Numbered from the stretch's first letter, positions 1 to 8,649 are shown. The stretch: DNA of 61,907 nucleotides from Microcoleus sp. CSU_2_2 (GCA_012035135.1 JAAUPI010000002.1:1-61907), one strand, 5' to 3'. Numbers and translations are program-made. The notes: generated by a model from the letters alone, not told the origin.

Positions 1-121
1 AATCTCGTAAATGTAGTAAATGTAGGGTGCGTCGCTACGAACAACTCTCGTTGCTATTGGGAGATCTCATAGCGACGCACCATACCAATTATAACGGGGA
101 TGGGAAACCCGGATTTGGTAT
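1..121. repeat. MITE-like palindromic repeat, copy 1 (cut by window start)
   Basis: This is the right-hand part of a MITE-like element whose full form is at 38284-38435. It holds the 12-bp hairpin arms GGTGCGTCGCTA / TAGCGACGCACC and the right terminal repeat AACCCGGATTTGGTAT. The left terminus lies outside the window. No coding potential is seen. The inverse of this sequence ends the window at 61907. Confidence 0.8.
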
Positions 122-156
122 AATATGATGTCCGGTCGATTACCAGTAATAAAAAT

Positions 157-216
157 GGTTTGTAGTGAGGAATGCAAGTCCTTCGCTTGTCAGGACTTTA
201 GTCCTTACTACAAACT
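157..216. repeat. Palindromic interspersed repeat (AGTCCTTACTACAAAC family)
   Basis: The outer arms GGTTTGTAGTGAGGA and GTCCTTACTACAAACT are inverted, with an inner AAGTCCTT / AGGACTT pairing. Related copies occur at 12957-13000, 20350-20497 and, inside a gene, 2636-2665. It is followed at 229-247 by the CGATCGGACATGAT motif, which also recurs near 13009 and 38490. Confidence 0.65.
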
Positions 217-319
217 AATCTTATTGTAATCATTCGATCGGACATGATCTGATTCGAGTTCTCGATCGAACTACACAAACTTTCGTCCACCTACACGGAC
301 TAAGATATTATTAGGAAAT

Positions 320-709
320 TTAAGGAACCGGCGCGATAATTTCATTAGGTTCGATCGCCCCTGATGAAGGTTCAGCTTGTTTTTGCAGTAGTTGGCGCTG
401 TTTGTCCCTAAACTCCGCAGCCGCATCGTTTAAATTTTGGCGCTGTTCGGTAGTAAATTCATCCAAATTGCGACCGTTTCCCAATCGGGATCTATGAATT
501 AAATCAAATATTCCCGTTCCGCTGCTGCGGCCGGAAAAAGGGTCGGGATTGTCGTTAGTTTGAAAGTCTTGCAGTGGCTGGGAATTGTTTAAACCGCTGG
601 CTTGAGCAAATGTTGCTTGAGGTAATAGAATAGCTGAAGAGGCGATCGCGCCGATCGCAACCTGCATCATCCAATTGCTCGATATAGAAGTTTTGTTGTT
701 CATCTTCAA
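320..709 (-). CDS. Secreted small protein of unknown function
   Basis: This 129-residue protein begins with a typical Sec signal peptide: a hydrophobic core (VAIGAIASSAILLP) and a likely cleavage after AQA near residue 37. The mature part is polar, with GRSSGTGIFDLIHRSRLG followed by a charged helical stretch rich in Q, R and E (EFTTEQRQNLNDAAAEF) and a short Pro-rich tail. No catalytic motif or known domain was recognised. It probably acts in the periplasm or outside the cell. The start codon at 709 directly precedes the signal peptide; a second Met two codons later is possible. The gene stands alone, divergent from the next gene. Confidence 0.6.
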   Translation of the reverse strand: MKMNNKTSISSNWMMQVAIGAIASSAILLPQATFAQASGLNNSQPLQDFQTNDNPDPFSGRSSGTGIFDLIHRSRLGNGRNLDEFTTEQRQNLNDAAAEFRDKQRQLLQKQAEPSSGAIEPNEIIAPVP

Positions 710-826
710 AAAAACAATCCTATCTAAAAAATCTTCTGAGTGGCAACTAACTAAAGATTGTACCGCTTATGCAAAATTAATCGATCTGTTAAGATAATTC
801 AATTATATGGACAAACTACCTCTTTC

Positions 827-1312
827 ATGCAAACCTTCAAACAATCAACCCGCCCTTTTAACTCTGAAGATAGTTATCCTTGCCCGGTATGTCGCACCGG
901 TCAAATTTCCACCCTACCCTTGATGGATGCCCTGGCGTGCAACTTTTGCCAGCACATTTTCACCGCCAGCGAAGAAAGACAAATCCTCAAAATGGCGGAT
1001 CGCGAACCGCCTGTAACTTGGCACTGGAACGGCAAGCGGTGGATCGGAGCTCACCTCGAAGGCGTAGAATTCGGATGGCCCTACTTAGCAGCAGCACTTG
1101 GTCTAATTTTCCTTCCCCCTTCCCTGCTGGGAATGTCGGCTTACTATTTTCCCCCGGTACCCGGTAGTCGCTTGTCATGGTTTCCCGCAGCTTGGACGGG
1201 TTTAACCTTTTTGTCCCACTTAGGAATAGTGCTGTGGCTGGTAATTGAATTTTATCAATTTCCGATCGCCACTTACTTTAGAGCTTGGTGGCGACGGATG
1301 CATCGATTTTAG
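827..1312 (+). CDS. Zinc-ribbon membrane protein, unknown function
   Basis: This 161-residue protein starts with a zinc ribbon (CPVC at about residue 19 and CNFC at about 39) and then has a short WHWNGKRWIGAH segment. Two hydrophobic helices follow (YLAAALGLIFLPPSLLGMSAYYF and WTGLTFLSHLGIVLWLVIEFY), ending in a basic tail. It is likely an inner-membrane protein with a cytosolic zinc finger. The open frame reaches back to 758, but its first 23 codons have no domain-like character, so the Met at 827 is chosen. The function is unknown. Confidence 0.6.
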   Translation: MQTFKQSTRPFNSEDSYPCPVCRTGQISTLPLMDALACNFCQHIFTASEERQILKMADREPPVTWHWNGKRWIGAHLEGVEFGWPYLAAALGLIFLPPSLLGMSAYYFPPVPGSRLSWFPAAWTGLTFLSHLGIVLWLVIEFYQFPIATYFRAWWRRMHRF

Positions 1313-1519
1313 ATTTTGGATTTTGGATTGAAGAAAGCGATACCACGACTCAATCCGGGGCTTGTACCCAGGCTGTTTTGGGTTAGCAAAACAGCCATTA
1401 CTCCCGGTAAAATTAAAGTGATCCCAAAACTCAATTACAAATCTACCCTTCTAGAGCTATAATCGGTAGCTATTCTAAAACAGTCAGATCCAGACGCATT
1501 GCGATTTGTGAGGAGAGGG

Positions 1520-3460
1520 ATGAACATACTTGGAATCTCGGCGTACTATCACGACAGCGCCGCAGCCTTAATTCGCGACGGAGAAATTATCGCCGCAGCG
1601 CAGGAAGAGAGATTTTCCCGCAAAAAGCACGACGCCAGATTTCCCAAGAATGCGATCGCATATTGCCTAAAAGAAGCAAAAATTGACTTACAGGAAGTCG
1701 ATCGCATCGTTTTTTATGACAAACCTTTAGTCAAATTCGAGCGGCTTCTCGAAACCTATATAGCCTACGCGCCGAAAGGTTTTCGCTCTTTCTTAACCGC
1801 CATGCCCATCTGGCTAAAAGAAAAGCTGTACCTCAAAACCATCCTCAAAAGAGAATTCGCAGCAATGGCCAACTGCAAAACCTCAAAACTGCGGCCATCT
1901 CTGCTATTTACCGAACACCACCAATCCCACGCAGCCTCAGCCTTTTTTCCCAGCCCCTTTCAAAAAGCCGCCGTTTTGTGTCTCGACGGCGTGGGCGAAT
2001 GGGCGACAACTTCGGTTTGGTTAGGAGAAGGAAACCAACTTACTCCTGAGTGGGAAATTGATTTTCCCCACTCTTTGGGTTTGCTTTATTCCGCTTTCAC
2101 CTATTACACGGGGTTTAAAGTTAACTCTGGGGAATACAAACTCATGGGTTTAGCCCCTTACGGCGAACCCAAATATGTAGACAAGATTCTCAACTATTTA
2201 ATCGACCTCAAAGATGACGGCACTTTCCGCTTGAACATGGATTATTTCAACTATACTGTTGGCTTAACCATGACCAATCAGAAATTTGACGAACTGTTTG
2301 AAGGGCCGCCACGTAAAGCAGAAGGCAAATTGACTCAGCGGGAAATGGACATTGCTGCTTCCATTCAAGTTGTCACTGAAGAAGTTGTATTGCGGCTTTG
2401 CAGAACAGTTAAAAAAGAGTTGAATGTCGATTATCTTTGTCTCGCCGGCGGTGTTGCACTCAACTGCGTGGCTAACGGTAGAATTTTGCGCGAAGGTATT
2501 TTCAAAGATATTTGGATTCAGCCGGCGGCGGGAGATGCTGGCGGTGCTTTAGGCGCGGCTTTGGCGATTTGGTATCAGTATTGCGAAGAATCGCGCGATG
2601 TTGCGGGCGATCGCACAATTGCGAATACTGTAGAAGAGAGGACTGAAGTCCTGACTACGAACCAACCAGTAGCAACTGTTACTAAGTCTACTGCTCATTT
2701 AACTTGTCGCGATCGAATGCGCGGTTCGTATTTGGGGCCAAAGTTTAGCGATGCCGAAATTGTTGAATATTTGGATGCTGTCAAAGCCAGCTATCATCGA
2801 TTGGATGATGCCGAATTAATGCCACAGTTGGCAGAAATTTTGGAACAGGGAAATGTCATAGGATGGTTCCAAGGGCGGATGGAATTTGGGCCGCGGGCTT
2901 TGGGAGGTCGATCGATTATTGGCGACCCCCGCAATGCCAAAATGCAGTCGGTAATGAACCTGAAAATTAAATATCGGGAATCATTTCGACCTTTTGCTCC
3001 CTCAATTTTAGCCGAACGAGTTGCAGATTACTTTGAACTCGATCATTCTAGCCCTTATATGCTATTAGTGGCTCCTGTCAAAGCCAGTCTGCGAATTCCG
3101 ATGACTGCGGAACAAGAACAACTTTTTGGCATTGACAAGCTCAACGTTCCGCGTTCCGAAATTCCGGCCGTTACCCACGTCGATTACTCGGCTCGTATTC
3201 AAACTGTTCACAAAGAAACCAATCCTCGGTACTATGATTTAATCCGTCATTTTGAAGAGCGATCGGGATGTTCGATTGTCGTGAATACTTCTTTTAATGT
3301 TCGCGGCGAGCCGATCGTTTGTACTCCTGAGGATGCTTATCGCTGTTTTATGCGTACCGAAATGGACTATCTGGTTTTGGAGAATTTCTTACTACCTAAA
3401 TCAGCACAAATTCCTTGGAAACAAGACGATTCTTGGAAAAATGAATTTGAATTGGATTAA
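1520..3460 (+). CDS. Carbamoyltransferase, NodU/CmcH (SxtI-like) family
   Basis: Enzymes of this family transfer the carbamoyl group of carbamoyl phosphate, through an adenylate, onto a hydroxyl of a sugar or secondary metabolite. The 646-residue protein opens with MNILGISAYYHDSAAAL and carries the HHQSHAASAFF and LCLDGVGEW motifs of the N-terminal kinase-like domain. The YrdC-like C-terminal half has MEFGPRALGGRSIIGDPR and NTSFNVRGEPIVCTPEDA. GAGGAG at 1510-1515 sets the start at 1520; the open frame continues to a TTG at 1499. Downstream genes resemble sxtJ, sxtK and GDSL proteins, the order found next to sxtI. Residues about 360-387 look inserted and include repeat-derived sequence. The acceptor substrate is unknown. 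Confidence 0.9.
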   Translation: MNILGISAYYHDSAAALIRDGEIIAAAQEERFSRKKHDARFPKNAIAYCLKEAKIDLQEVDRIVFYDKPLVKFERLLETYIAYAPKGFRSFLTAMPIWLKEKLYLKTILKREFAAMANCKTSKLRPSLLFTEHHQSHAASAFFPSPFQKAAVLCLDGVGEWATTSVWLGEGNQLTPEWEIDFPHSLGLLYSAFTYYTGFKVNSGEYKLMGLAPYGEPKYVDKILNYLIDLKDDGTFRLNMDYFNYTVGLTMTNQKFDELFEGPPRKAEGKLTQREMDIAASIQVVTEEVVLRLCRTVKKELNVDYLCLAGGVALNCVANGRILREGIFKDIWIQPAAGDAGGALGAALAIWYQYCEESRDVAGDRTIANTVEERTEVLTTNQPVATVTKSTAHLTCRDRMRGSYLGPKFSDAEIVEYLDAVKASYHRLDDAELMPQLAEILEQGNVIGWFQGRMEFGPRALGGRSIIGDPRNAKMQSVMNLKIKYRESFRPFAPSILAERVADYFELDHSSPYMLLVAPVKASLRIPMTAEQEQLFGIDKLNVPRSEIPAVTHVDYSARIQTVHKETNPRYYDLIRHFEERSGCSIVVNTSFNVRGEPIVCTPEDAYRCFMRTEMDYLVLENFLLPKSAQIPWKQDDSWKNEFELD

Positions 3461-3478
3461 ACCCGCAGCCCGCGAATC

Positions 3479-3670
3479 CGGCAGGGCTTCGGCAGGGCTT
3501 CGGCAGTAGTCCGGCAGTAGTCCGGCAGGGGTTTAAACCCCTGCCTCAGAGCTGCGAGTCGGTTAAAACCGACTGTTAATTACAATCGTTAATTACAAGA
3601 GAAATTCCGATGTATTTTAGTCCTCTTTTAGAGGACTTTAGCTATGAGACAGGGGTTTTCAACCCCTGTC
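3479..3670. repeat. Tandem and palindromic repeats between carbamoyltransferase and SxtJ-like genes
   Basis: From 3479 there are direct repeats of GGCAGGGCTTC and GGCAGTAGTCC. They are followed by three hairpins: GGCAGGGGTTTAAACCCCTGCC, a perfect palindrome at 3524-3545 whose core is CAGGGGTTTAAACCCCTG; AGTCGGTTAAAACCGACT at 3557-3574; and the pair GACAGGGGTT / AACCCCTGTC at 3648-3670. They could attenuate or stabilise transcripts within the operon, but the same hairpin types occur near IS remnants (11240-11340), so they are first of all a repeat family. Confidence 0.7.
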
Positions 3671-3745
3671 GGACCAAAGGAACGATCGACCGACTTTCTG
3701 CACGATCGAACCTCTTCCTTCTTCCTTCTTCCTTCTTCCTTCCCC

Positions 3746-4156
3746 ATGACTCACGACGAAATTAAAAAACTCGATAAAAAAGGCCTGCGCGATTTCGGGC
3801 TGCTAATTGGCGGGCTGATTGCAGTGCTATTTGGTTTAGTAGTACCTTTACTACACAGACATTCTATACCTGGGTGGCCCTGGGCTATCTGCGGAGTGCT
3901 AGTTGTGCTAGCATTGGTTGCACCGAAATCGCTGAATCCCATTTATCATGGGTGGATGCGGTTGGGAATTATCCTCCACAAAATCCAAACACCAATTATT
4001 TTGGGGATAGTTTTTTACCTGATAGTTGGGCCGATGGGATTGATTAAACGCTGGTTTGGCGAAGATGCAATGCAGCGAAAACTCAATCCAAAAATGGACA
4101 CTTACCGCGTCCGAAGTAAAGTAAGAACCAAAGCTAGTATGGAGCGTCCTTTTTAA
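3746..4156 (+). CDS. SxtJ-like membrane protein
   Basis: The protein has 136 residues and three hydrophobic segments (about 17-38, 44-60 and 78-102). They are followed by IVGPMGLIKRWFGEDAM and a basic C-terminus ending in KASMERPF. This layout and position resemble SxtJ, a protein of unknown function encoded beside the SxtI carbamoyltransferase in saxitoxin clusters and beside many other carbamoyltransferases. The open frame reaches 3644, but that part encodes palindromic and CTTCCTT repeats, so the ATG at 3746 is chosen. The next gene starts directly after the stop codon, which implies translational coupling. The family assignment rests on memory of the family and on context. Confidence 0.75.
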   Translation: MTHDEIKKLDKKGLRDFGLLIGGLIAVLFGLVVPLLHRHSIPGWPWAICGVLVVLALVAPKSLNPIYHGWMRLGIILHKIQTPIILGIVFYLIVGPMGLIKRWFGEDAMQRKLNPKMDTYRVRSKVRTKASMERPF

Positions 4157-4321
4157 GTGTTTGAAGCAACTTTAGATTTTCTCAAAGATTTGTGGGCGTT
4201 TATAAAAGAACGTCAAAAGTATTGGATGCTACCATTAATTGTGACTTTAGTCTTTTTGGGAGCTTTGATTGTCATCAGTCAGGGTTCTGTGATTGCTCCG
4301 TTTATTTACACTTTATTTTGA
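4157..4321 (+). CDS. SxtK-like small membrane protein (DUF5989 type)
   Basis: This 54-codon gene starts with GTG immediately after the TAA of the upstream gene and ends in TGA, four bases before the next ATG. The product begins MFEATLDFLKDLWAFIKERQ and has one transmembrane helix (about residues 24-41), then SQGSVIAPFIYTLF. Small proteins of this kind (SxtK, DUF5989) sit next to carbamoyltransferases and SxtJ in many bacteria. They are presumed membrane partners, but no function is established. The tight spacing on both sides argues strongly that it is real. It is easily missed because it is short and starts with GTG. Confidence 0.8.
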   Translation: MFEATLDFLKDLWAFIKERQKYWMLPLIVTLVFLGALIVISQGSVIAPFIYTLF

Positions 4322-4325
4322 CAGA

Positions 4326-5555
4326 ATGAGCAAGTTTAAAAATTTGGTTGTCAATTTGAGTTTGACACTCGGTGGTTTATTTATGGGGGTGATAATTGGT
4401 GAAATTGGATTGCGAGTTGCTAGCATTGAAGGCTATCAAAAAATCGGAGATTTTGTAGACTCAGCACCGACTAGTTTTCACACAGCACATCCGGATTTGG
4501 GCTGGAAGCTCAAACCCGGTGCATCGGGGGAGTGGAAAGGGGAAGGTGCCAGTTTTGTGCGGGTGAATAGCAATGGTTTGCGCGACGATAGAGAACATAC
4601 AAAAGCTAAACCGCCTAATACTCTCCGGGTGGCGGTTCTGGGAGATTCTTTCACCGAAGCCATCCACGTACCAGTCGAACAGACTTTTTGGTCGAAATTA
4701 GAACGAAAATTAGGAAATTGTGCGGCTGTAAAGGGGCGAAAAAATGTTGAGGTACTTAATTTAGGGGTGCAGGGTTACGGTACTGGTCAACAATTAATGA
4801 TGCTGCGAAAAAAAGTCTGGGATTACAATCCTGATATTGTAGTGCTTGCCTTTTTTACTGGCAATGATGTCATTAATAATTCGCCTAAATTGGAATACGA
4901 TCTCTACCGACCGTTTTTTGTTTATAATGCTAGCGGTAAGTTGGTTCCAGATATGTCTTTTCGGAAACTAGCCCCGCTCGATCGCAATCAAAGAGCTGTT
5001 TCTTTTGTTGATAGACTACCAAGTTGGCTGGTCAACAACTCTCGGATTTTGCAGGTTGCAAAAAAGGCAGACTTAGATCTGAAAAAGCGCCAGATATCTA
5101 AGGATTTTACGGTTTTGAGGGCGAACAATTTCAATCCACCGAAGGATGCAGTTTGGGACAATGCTTGGAGGGTGACAGAGGATTTGATTGTGACCATGCG
5201 GAATGAAGTAGTGCAGAAAAATGCTGATTTCTTGCTGGTAGTTGTTGGCGATCCCATCCAAGTCAATAGAGATCCGCAGAGGCGGAACAAGTTTATGCAG
5301 GAAAACAAGATTCAGGATTTGTTTTATCCTGACAAAAGGCTGGAAAAATTGGGAAATCGCGAGGGTTTTCGGGTATTAACTTTAGCCGAACAGTTCAAAG
5401 GTTACACTGAAAAATTTCAAGTTTGCGTCCACGGTTTTGACAATTCCGTACCCTGCGGAGGCCACTGGAATGAAATCGGACACCGATTGGCAAGTATCAA
5501 AATCAGCCAGAATTTGTGCCAACAATTGAAGCAGTCTCAACTCCCAAAGCGTTAA
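4326..5555 (+). CDS. Membrane-anchored SGNH/GDSL hydrolase (SxtL-like position)
   Basis: The 409-residue protein has an N-terminal membrane anchor (about residues 10-35). It then shows the four SGNH blocks: GDSFTEA with the catalytic Ser, NLGVQGYGTGQQ with the conserved Gly, FFTGNDV with the Asn, and GGHWNEIGH with the catalytic His. Such enzymes are esterases or O-acyl transferases acting on glycans or lipids outside the membrane. It lies four bases after the SxtK-like gene. A GDSL protein (SxtL) also follows sxtK in saxitoxin clusters, so it likely modifies the same glycan or metabolite as the carbamoyltransferase. The substrate is unknown. Confidence 0.85.
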   Translation: MSKFKNLVVNLSLTLGGLFMGVIIGEIGLRVASIEGYQKIGDFVDSAPTSFHTAHPDLGWKLKPGASGEWKGEGASFVRVNSNGLRDDREHTKAKPPNTLRVAVLGDSFTEAIHVPVEQTFWSKLERKLGNCAAVKGRKNVEVLNLGVQGYGTGQQLMMLRKKVWDYNPDIVVLAFFTGNDVINNSPKLEYDLYRPFFVYNASGKLVPDMSFRKLAPLDRNQRAVSFVDRLPSWLVNNSRILQVAKKADLDLKKRQISKDFTVLRANNFNPPKDAVWDNAWRVTEDLIVTMRNEVVQKNADFLLVVVGDPIQVNRDPQRRNKFMQENKIQDLFYPDKRLEKLGNREGFRVLTLAEQFKGYTEKFQVCVHGFDNSVPCGGHWNEIGHRLASIKISQNLCQQLKQSQLPKR

Positions 5556-5591
5556 GCTGTTGTGTATTTAAATTGTAATTCGTCTAATTTT

Positions 5592-6926
5592 ATGAAAGAT
5601 TCAACGTTGATAAGCAAAGGCAAAAATGTATTGACTTTAATCGCTGTTAATTTAGCGATCGCATTTATTTGCCTAGAATCTTTATCGTTAGCATTTTACT
5701 TGATTAATCAAAAGCAGTTTTTTTATACCCGAACTAAAACTCAAGAAAAAGTAGTAGAAGATCTTGAAAGAATTGGCATTAGACTAAATGAGTCGATCGT
5801 TGAAAGACTGCACCCGTTTTTCGGTTACGTACTCAAACAAGGTGCTTTTACCAATGAAAAATTAAAATTGAAAGTCAACAGACACGGCTTTTTTTCCCTG
5901 TATGAATATCCGTTAATTAAAACCCATAAAAATCAATTGATTGTCGGAGTTTTTGGCGGTTCGGTTGCCAATAATTTTGCAGTTGATGAATACGTAAATC
6001 AAAGATTGTCTAAAAAATTGAAGACTTATCCAGAATTTGCAAACCAGGAAATTATTGTTTTAAATTTTGGGAATGGTGGCTACAAACAACCGCAACAATT
6101 ATTGATTTTAAACTACTTTTTAGCTTTAGGCCAAGAACTCGATCTAGTGATTAATATTGACGGTTTTAATGAAGTAGCGCTGTCAAATTTAAATAATAAA
6201 GCCCGAGTTGAAGTGGGAATGCCCAGCGTTCAACACCTACAGCCATTAACTGGCTTAGCAAATAATAATTTGTCGCCTGAAACAATGAGTTCGATCGTCC
6301 AAATTAGCACGAACAAAAAACAGTTAAAAGAGGCGATCGATAAATTGCAAACTTGTCAGTTAGCACTATGTCACGCTGTTACCTCCCTACAAGTTAGACA
6401 ATTAGTCAACAGTTACCAGCAAGCAGTTGTCAAGTACGATCGGCAAGTCAAAAATTCTCACAATTCAGACACGGCCAATAGCGGTATAGTCTACATTCCT
6501 AAAGCTGATTTTGTTTTAAAAGATGCGGCAGCTTTTGAGAAAATGGCATCAATGTGGTACGAATCGTCCGTGATGATGAATCAAGTTTTATCAAGTAGAA
6601 AAATTCCGTATTTTCATTTTATCCAACCCAACCAGTATTATCCAACTAAGCGAGAGTTTACTGCCAAGGAAAAGGAAATAGCAATTAGTAAAGATAGTCC
6701 GTATATCGAAGGTGTAAAACAAGGCTATCCGGTACTTTTCTCTAAAATAGACGATTTACAAAAAGCTCGCGTCAATGTATTTAACGGAGTGAATATTTTG
6801 GACAATACAAAAGAAACAGTTTACAAAGATGCTTGCTGTCACTATAATTCAGTAGGAGAGGATATATTGGCTAACTATATTTCTAGTTCTATTATTCAAG
6901 TATTGAGGAAAAATGAAAGATCTTAA
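5592..6926 (+). CDS. SGNH-like membrane-anchored protein, tandem paralogue 1
   Basis: This is a 444-residue protein from the ATG at 5592; a GTG at 5562 would add ten residues. It has an N-terminal membrane segment (about 13-38) and an SGNH-like fold. Block I is GVFGGSVAN, with Gly replacing the Asp of GDS but the Ser kept. Block II is NFGNGGYKQPQQ, block III is NIDGFNE, and the C-terminal His is in CCHYNSVGE. It is probably an extracytoplasmic esterase or acyltransferase. The next gene is a close paralogue that overlaps it by 14 bp. It probably belongs to the carbamoyltransferase operon. Confidence 0.75.
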   Translation: MKDSTLISKGKNVLTLIAVNLAIAFICLESLSLAFYLINQKQFFYTRTKTQEKVVEDLERIGIRLNESIVERLHPFFGYVLKQGAFTNEKLKLKVNRHGFFSLYEYPLIKTHKNQLIVGVFGGSVANNFAVDEYVNQRLSKKLKTYPEFANQEIIVLNFGNGGYKQPQQLLILNYFLALGQELDLVINIDGFNEVALSNLNNKARVEVGMPSVQHLQPLTGLANNNLSPETMSSIVQISTNKKQLKEAIDKLQTCQLALCHAVTSLQVRQLVNSYQQAVVKYDRQVKNSHNSDTANSGIVYIPKADFVLKDAAAFEKMASMWYESSVMMNQVLSSRKIPYFHFIQPNQYYPTKREFTAKEKEIAISKDSPYIEGVKQGYPVLFSKIDDLQKARVNVFNGVNILDNTKETVYKDACCHYNSVGEDILANYISSSIIQVLRKNERS

Positions 6927-8247
6927 GTTCATTAACCAAGGCAAAGAAGTTCTAAAAGTTGCTGCGCTCAACTTACTGCTGTTATTGTTTTTCCTGGAAC
7001 TTGGTTCTTTGGGATGGTATTTTGTCAAGCACAAGCAATTTTTTTATACCAGAGAAAAGCCGAAAGATAACTCTGCTTTGGGAGTTAATTTAACAGGAAT
7101 ACGATTAAAAAATTCGATCGTAGAAAGATTTCATCCTTTTTTTGGGTTCATTCAGAAACCGAGTCCTGATTTTCGCCCCGGTTTCAAAGTTAATAATTAT
7201 GGGTTTATTTCTCCTTACGATTACCCTCTCAAAAAAACTAACAAGAATCAATTTTTTATCGGCGTATTTGGCGGGTCTGTTGCTTCGGATTATGCCATAT
7301 TTCAAGTTCAAAATAAAATTTTACCTAATTACCTCAAACAGTTGCCTGGTTTAAAAGATAAAGAATTTGTAATTTTGTCTTTTGCAACAGGAGGCTATAA
7401 ACAACCGCAGCAGTTACTAATTTTAAACTATTTTTTGGCTTTAGGTCAAGAACTGGATATGGTCATCAATATAGATGGCTTTAATGAAGTAGCGCTGTCA
7501 AATTTAAACAATCAAAATAAAATCGATTTGGCGATGCCAAGCGTTCAGCATATTCAGCCACTGACTAGCATCGCTAATAACAGCCTTTCGCCGAAAGCGA
7601 TGATGGCAATGGTGAGAATTCAAGAGAATAAAACCAGGATCAATGAGGGCTTAGAAAGTTTGCCACATTGCACTTTGGCTGTGTGCGATGCTTTAACTTC
7701 TGTTTATATTCAAAATTTAGTCAACAATTACCGCAAAGATGTAATTAAGTTTGAACAAGAACGTGGCAAAAAGCAAAAAGATGACGGTGGTAGCATCATT
7801 TATGTCAATCCCAACAAGTCTATTTTAACAGATTCAGTCGCTTTCGATCGCATGGCGTGGAACTGGGCGAAAAGTTCAATTTTTATGAATAAAGTGTTGT
7901 CTGCTAGTAAAGTTCCTTATTTTCACGTTCTTCAGCCCAATCAATATTATCAGACAAAAAAGGTGTTTAGCGCCGCCGAAAAACAGATTGCTTTTAATCA
8001 GGATACTCCTTATGCTCAAGCTGTTGAACTTGGATATCCGGCTCTTTTTAAGAAGTTTCCTAATTTAAAAAAGAATAATATTGATATACTAAATGGTGTC
8101 AATATTTTTGATCAGACTAAAGAAGCTGTTTATGTAGATAGTTGCTGCCATTATAATAAAGTTGGAGAAGCGATTTTTAGCGATTATGTGGGGAGTTCAA
8201 TTTTAGAAGCGTTGCGGAAGGATGAAAGAAAAAATAAGCAGCGATGA
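6913..8247 (+). CDS. SGNH-like membrane-anchored protein, tandem paralogue 2
   Basis: This 444-residue protein is a tandem duplicate of the gene before it. They share KQFFYTR, GFNEVALSNLNN, KQPQQLLILNYFLALGQELD and CCHYN-VGE. The N-terminal membrane helix is at about 15-35, the nucleophile motif is GVFGGSVASDYA, and the C-terminal His is in SCCHYNKVGEA. It overlaps the upstream gene by 14 bp, so the two are translationally coupled. Both copies have changed GDS to GGS. The divergence in the middle part (DSSIIYV-like linker) suggests an old duplication with possible specialisation for different substrates. Confidence 0.75.
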   Translation: MKDLKFINQGKEVLKVAALNLLLLLFFLELGSLGWYFVKHKQFFYTREKPKDNSALGVNLTGIRLKNSIVERFHPFFGFIQKPSPDFRPGFKVNNYGFISPYDYPLKKTNKNQFFIGVFGGSVASDYAIFQVQNKILPNYLKQLPGLKDKEFVILSFATGGYKQPQQLLILNYFLALGQELDMVINIDGFNEVALSNLNNQNKIDLAMPSVQHIQPLTSIANNSLSPKAMMAMVRIQENKTRINEGLESLPHCTLAVCDALTSVYIQNLVNNYRKDVIKFEQERGKKQKDDGGSIIYVNPNKSILTDSVAFDRMAWNWAKSSIFMNKVLSASKVPYFHVLQPNQYYQTKKVFSAAEKQIAFNQDTPYAQAVELGYPALFKKFPNLKKNNIDILNGVNIFDQTKEAVYVDSCCHYNKVGEAIFSDYVGSSILEALRKDERKNKQR

Positions 8248-8427
8248 GACAGAGCCTGTGGGTATGCGTTGCCCGGTTCTACCTATTATCGATCTGAAAA
8301 ATATAGTATCCCAATGAAGTATCTTTTTAGTTAGCAAAATTTACAAATTCTTGTCAAATATTTGTTAGTATCATGGCGAGTCTGCCCCCAGCAGACACTC
8401 TGCTAACCTTGTCACTAAAAAATCGTC

Positions 8428-8649
8428 ATGAGTCAACCTCCCTCAGCCCCTGAAACCTCTGCCTCGCCCGCTGCCGAAACCCCCACACAGCCGGCTAGCA
8501 CTTCACCTCCACCGAGTTATGTCAAGCTAGCTATGCGCAACATGGTGCGGAAGCGGGCGACTTCGCTGTTTCATTTTGCGTTGACTGCTGCGGGAATTTT
8601 AGGCGTACTCGTCGGTTTGGCTTTTCTCGATCGATATTTTAATTCTTAA
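8428..8649 (+). CDS. DUF3285-type single-span membrane protein
   Basis: This is a 73-residue cyanobacterial family protein. A Pro/Ser/Thr/Ala-rich N-terminus (about 1-30) precedes the conserved block SYVKLAMRNMVRKRATSLFH. One transmembrane helix follows (about 48-66), ending in FLDRYF. The function is unknown. The core motif is characteristic of a small family found throughout cyanobacteria. It stands upstream of ybeY on the same strand with a 204-bp gap, so co-transcription is possible but not shown. Confidence 0.8.
   Translation: MSQPPSAPETSASPAAETPTQPASTSPPPSYVKLAMRNMVRKRATSLFHFALTAAGILGVLVGLAFLDRYFNS

Noticed and set aside
1520-5555. Saxitoxin biosynthesis cluster
   Set aside because: Only the sxtI-J-K-GDSL-like part is present. 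No sxtA-type polyketide synthase, amidinotransferase or tailoring oxygenase lies nearby, and this sub-module occurs in many organisms that make no saxitoxin.
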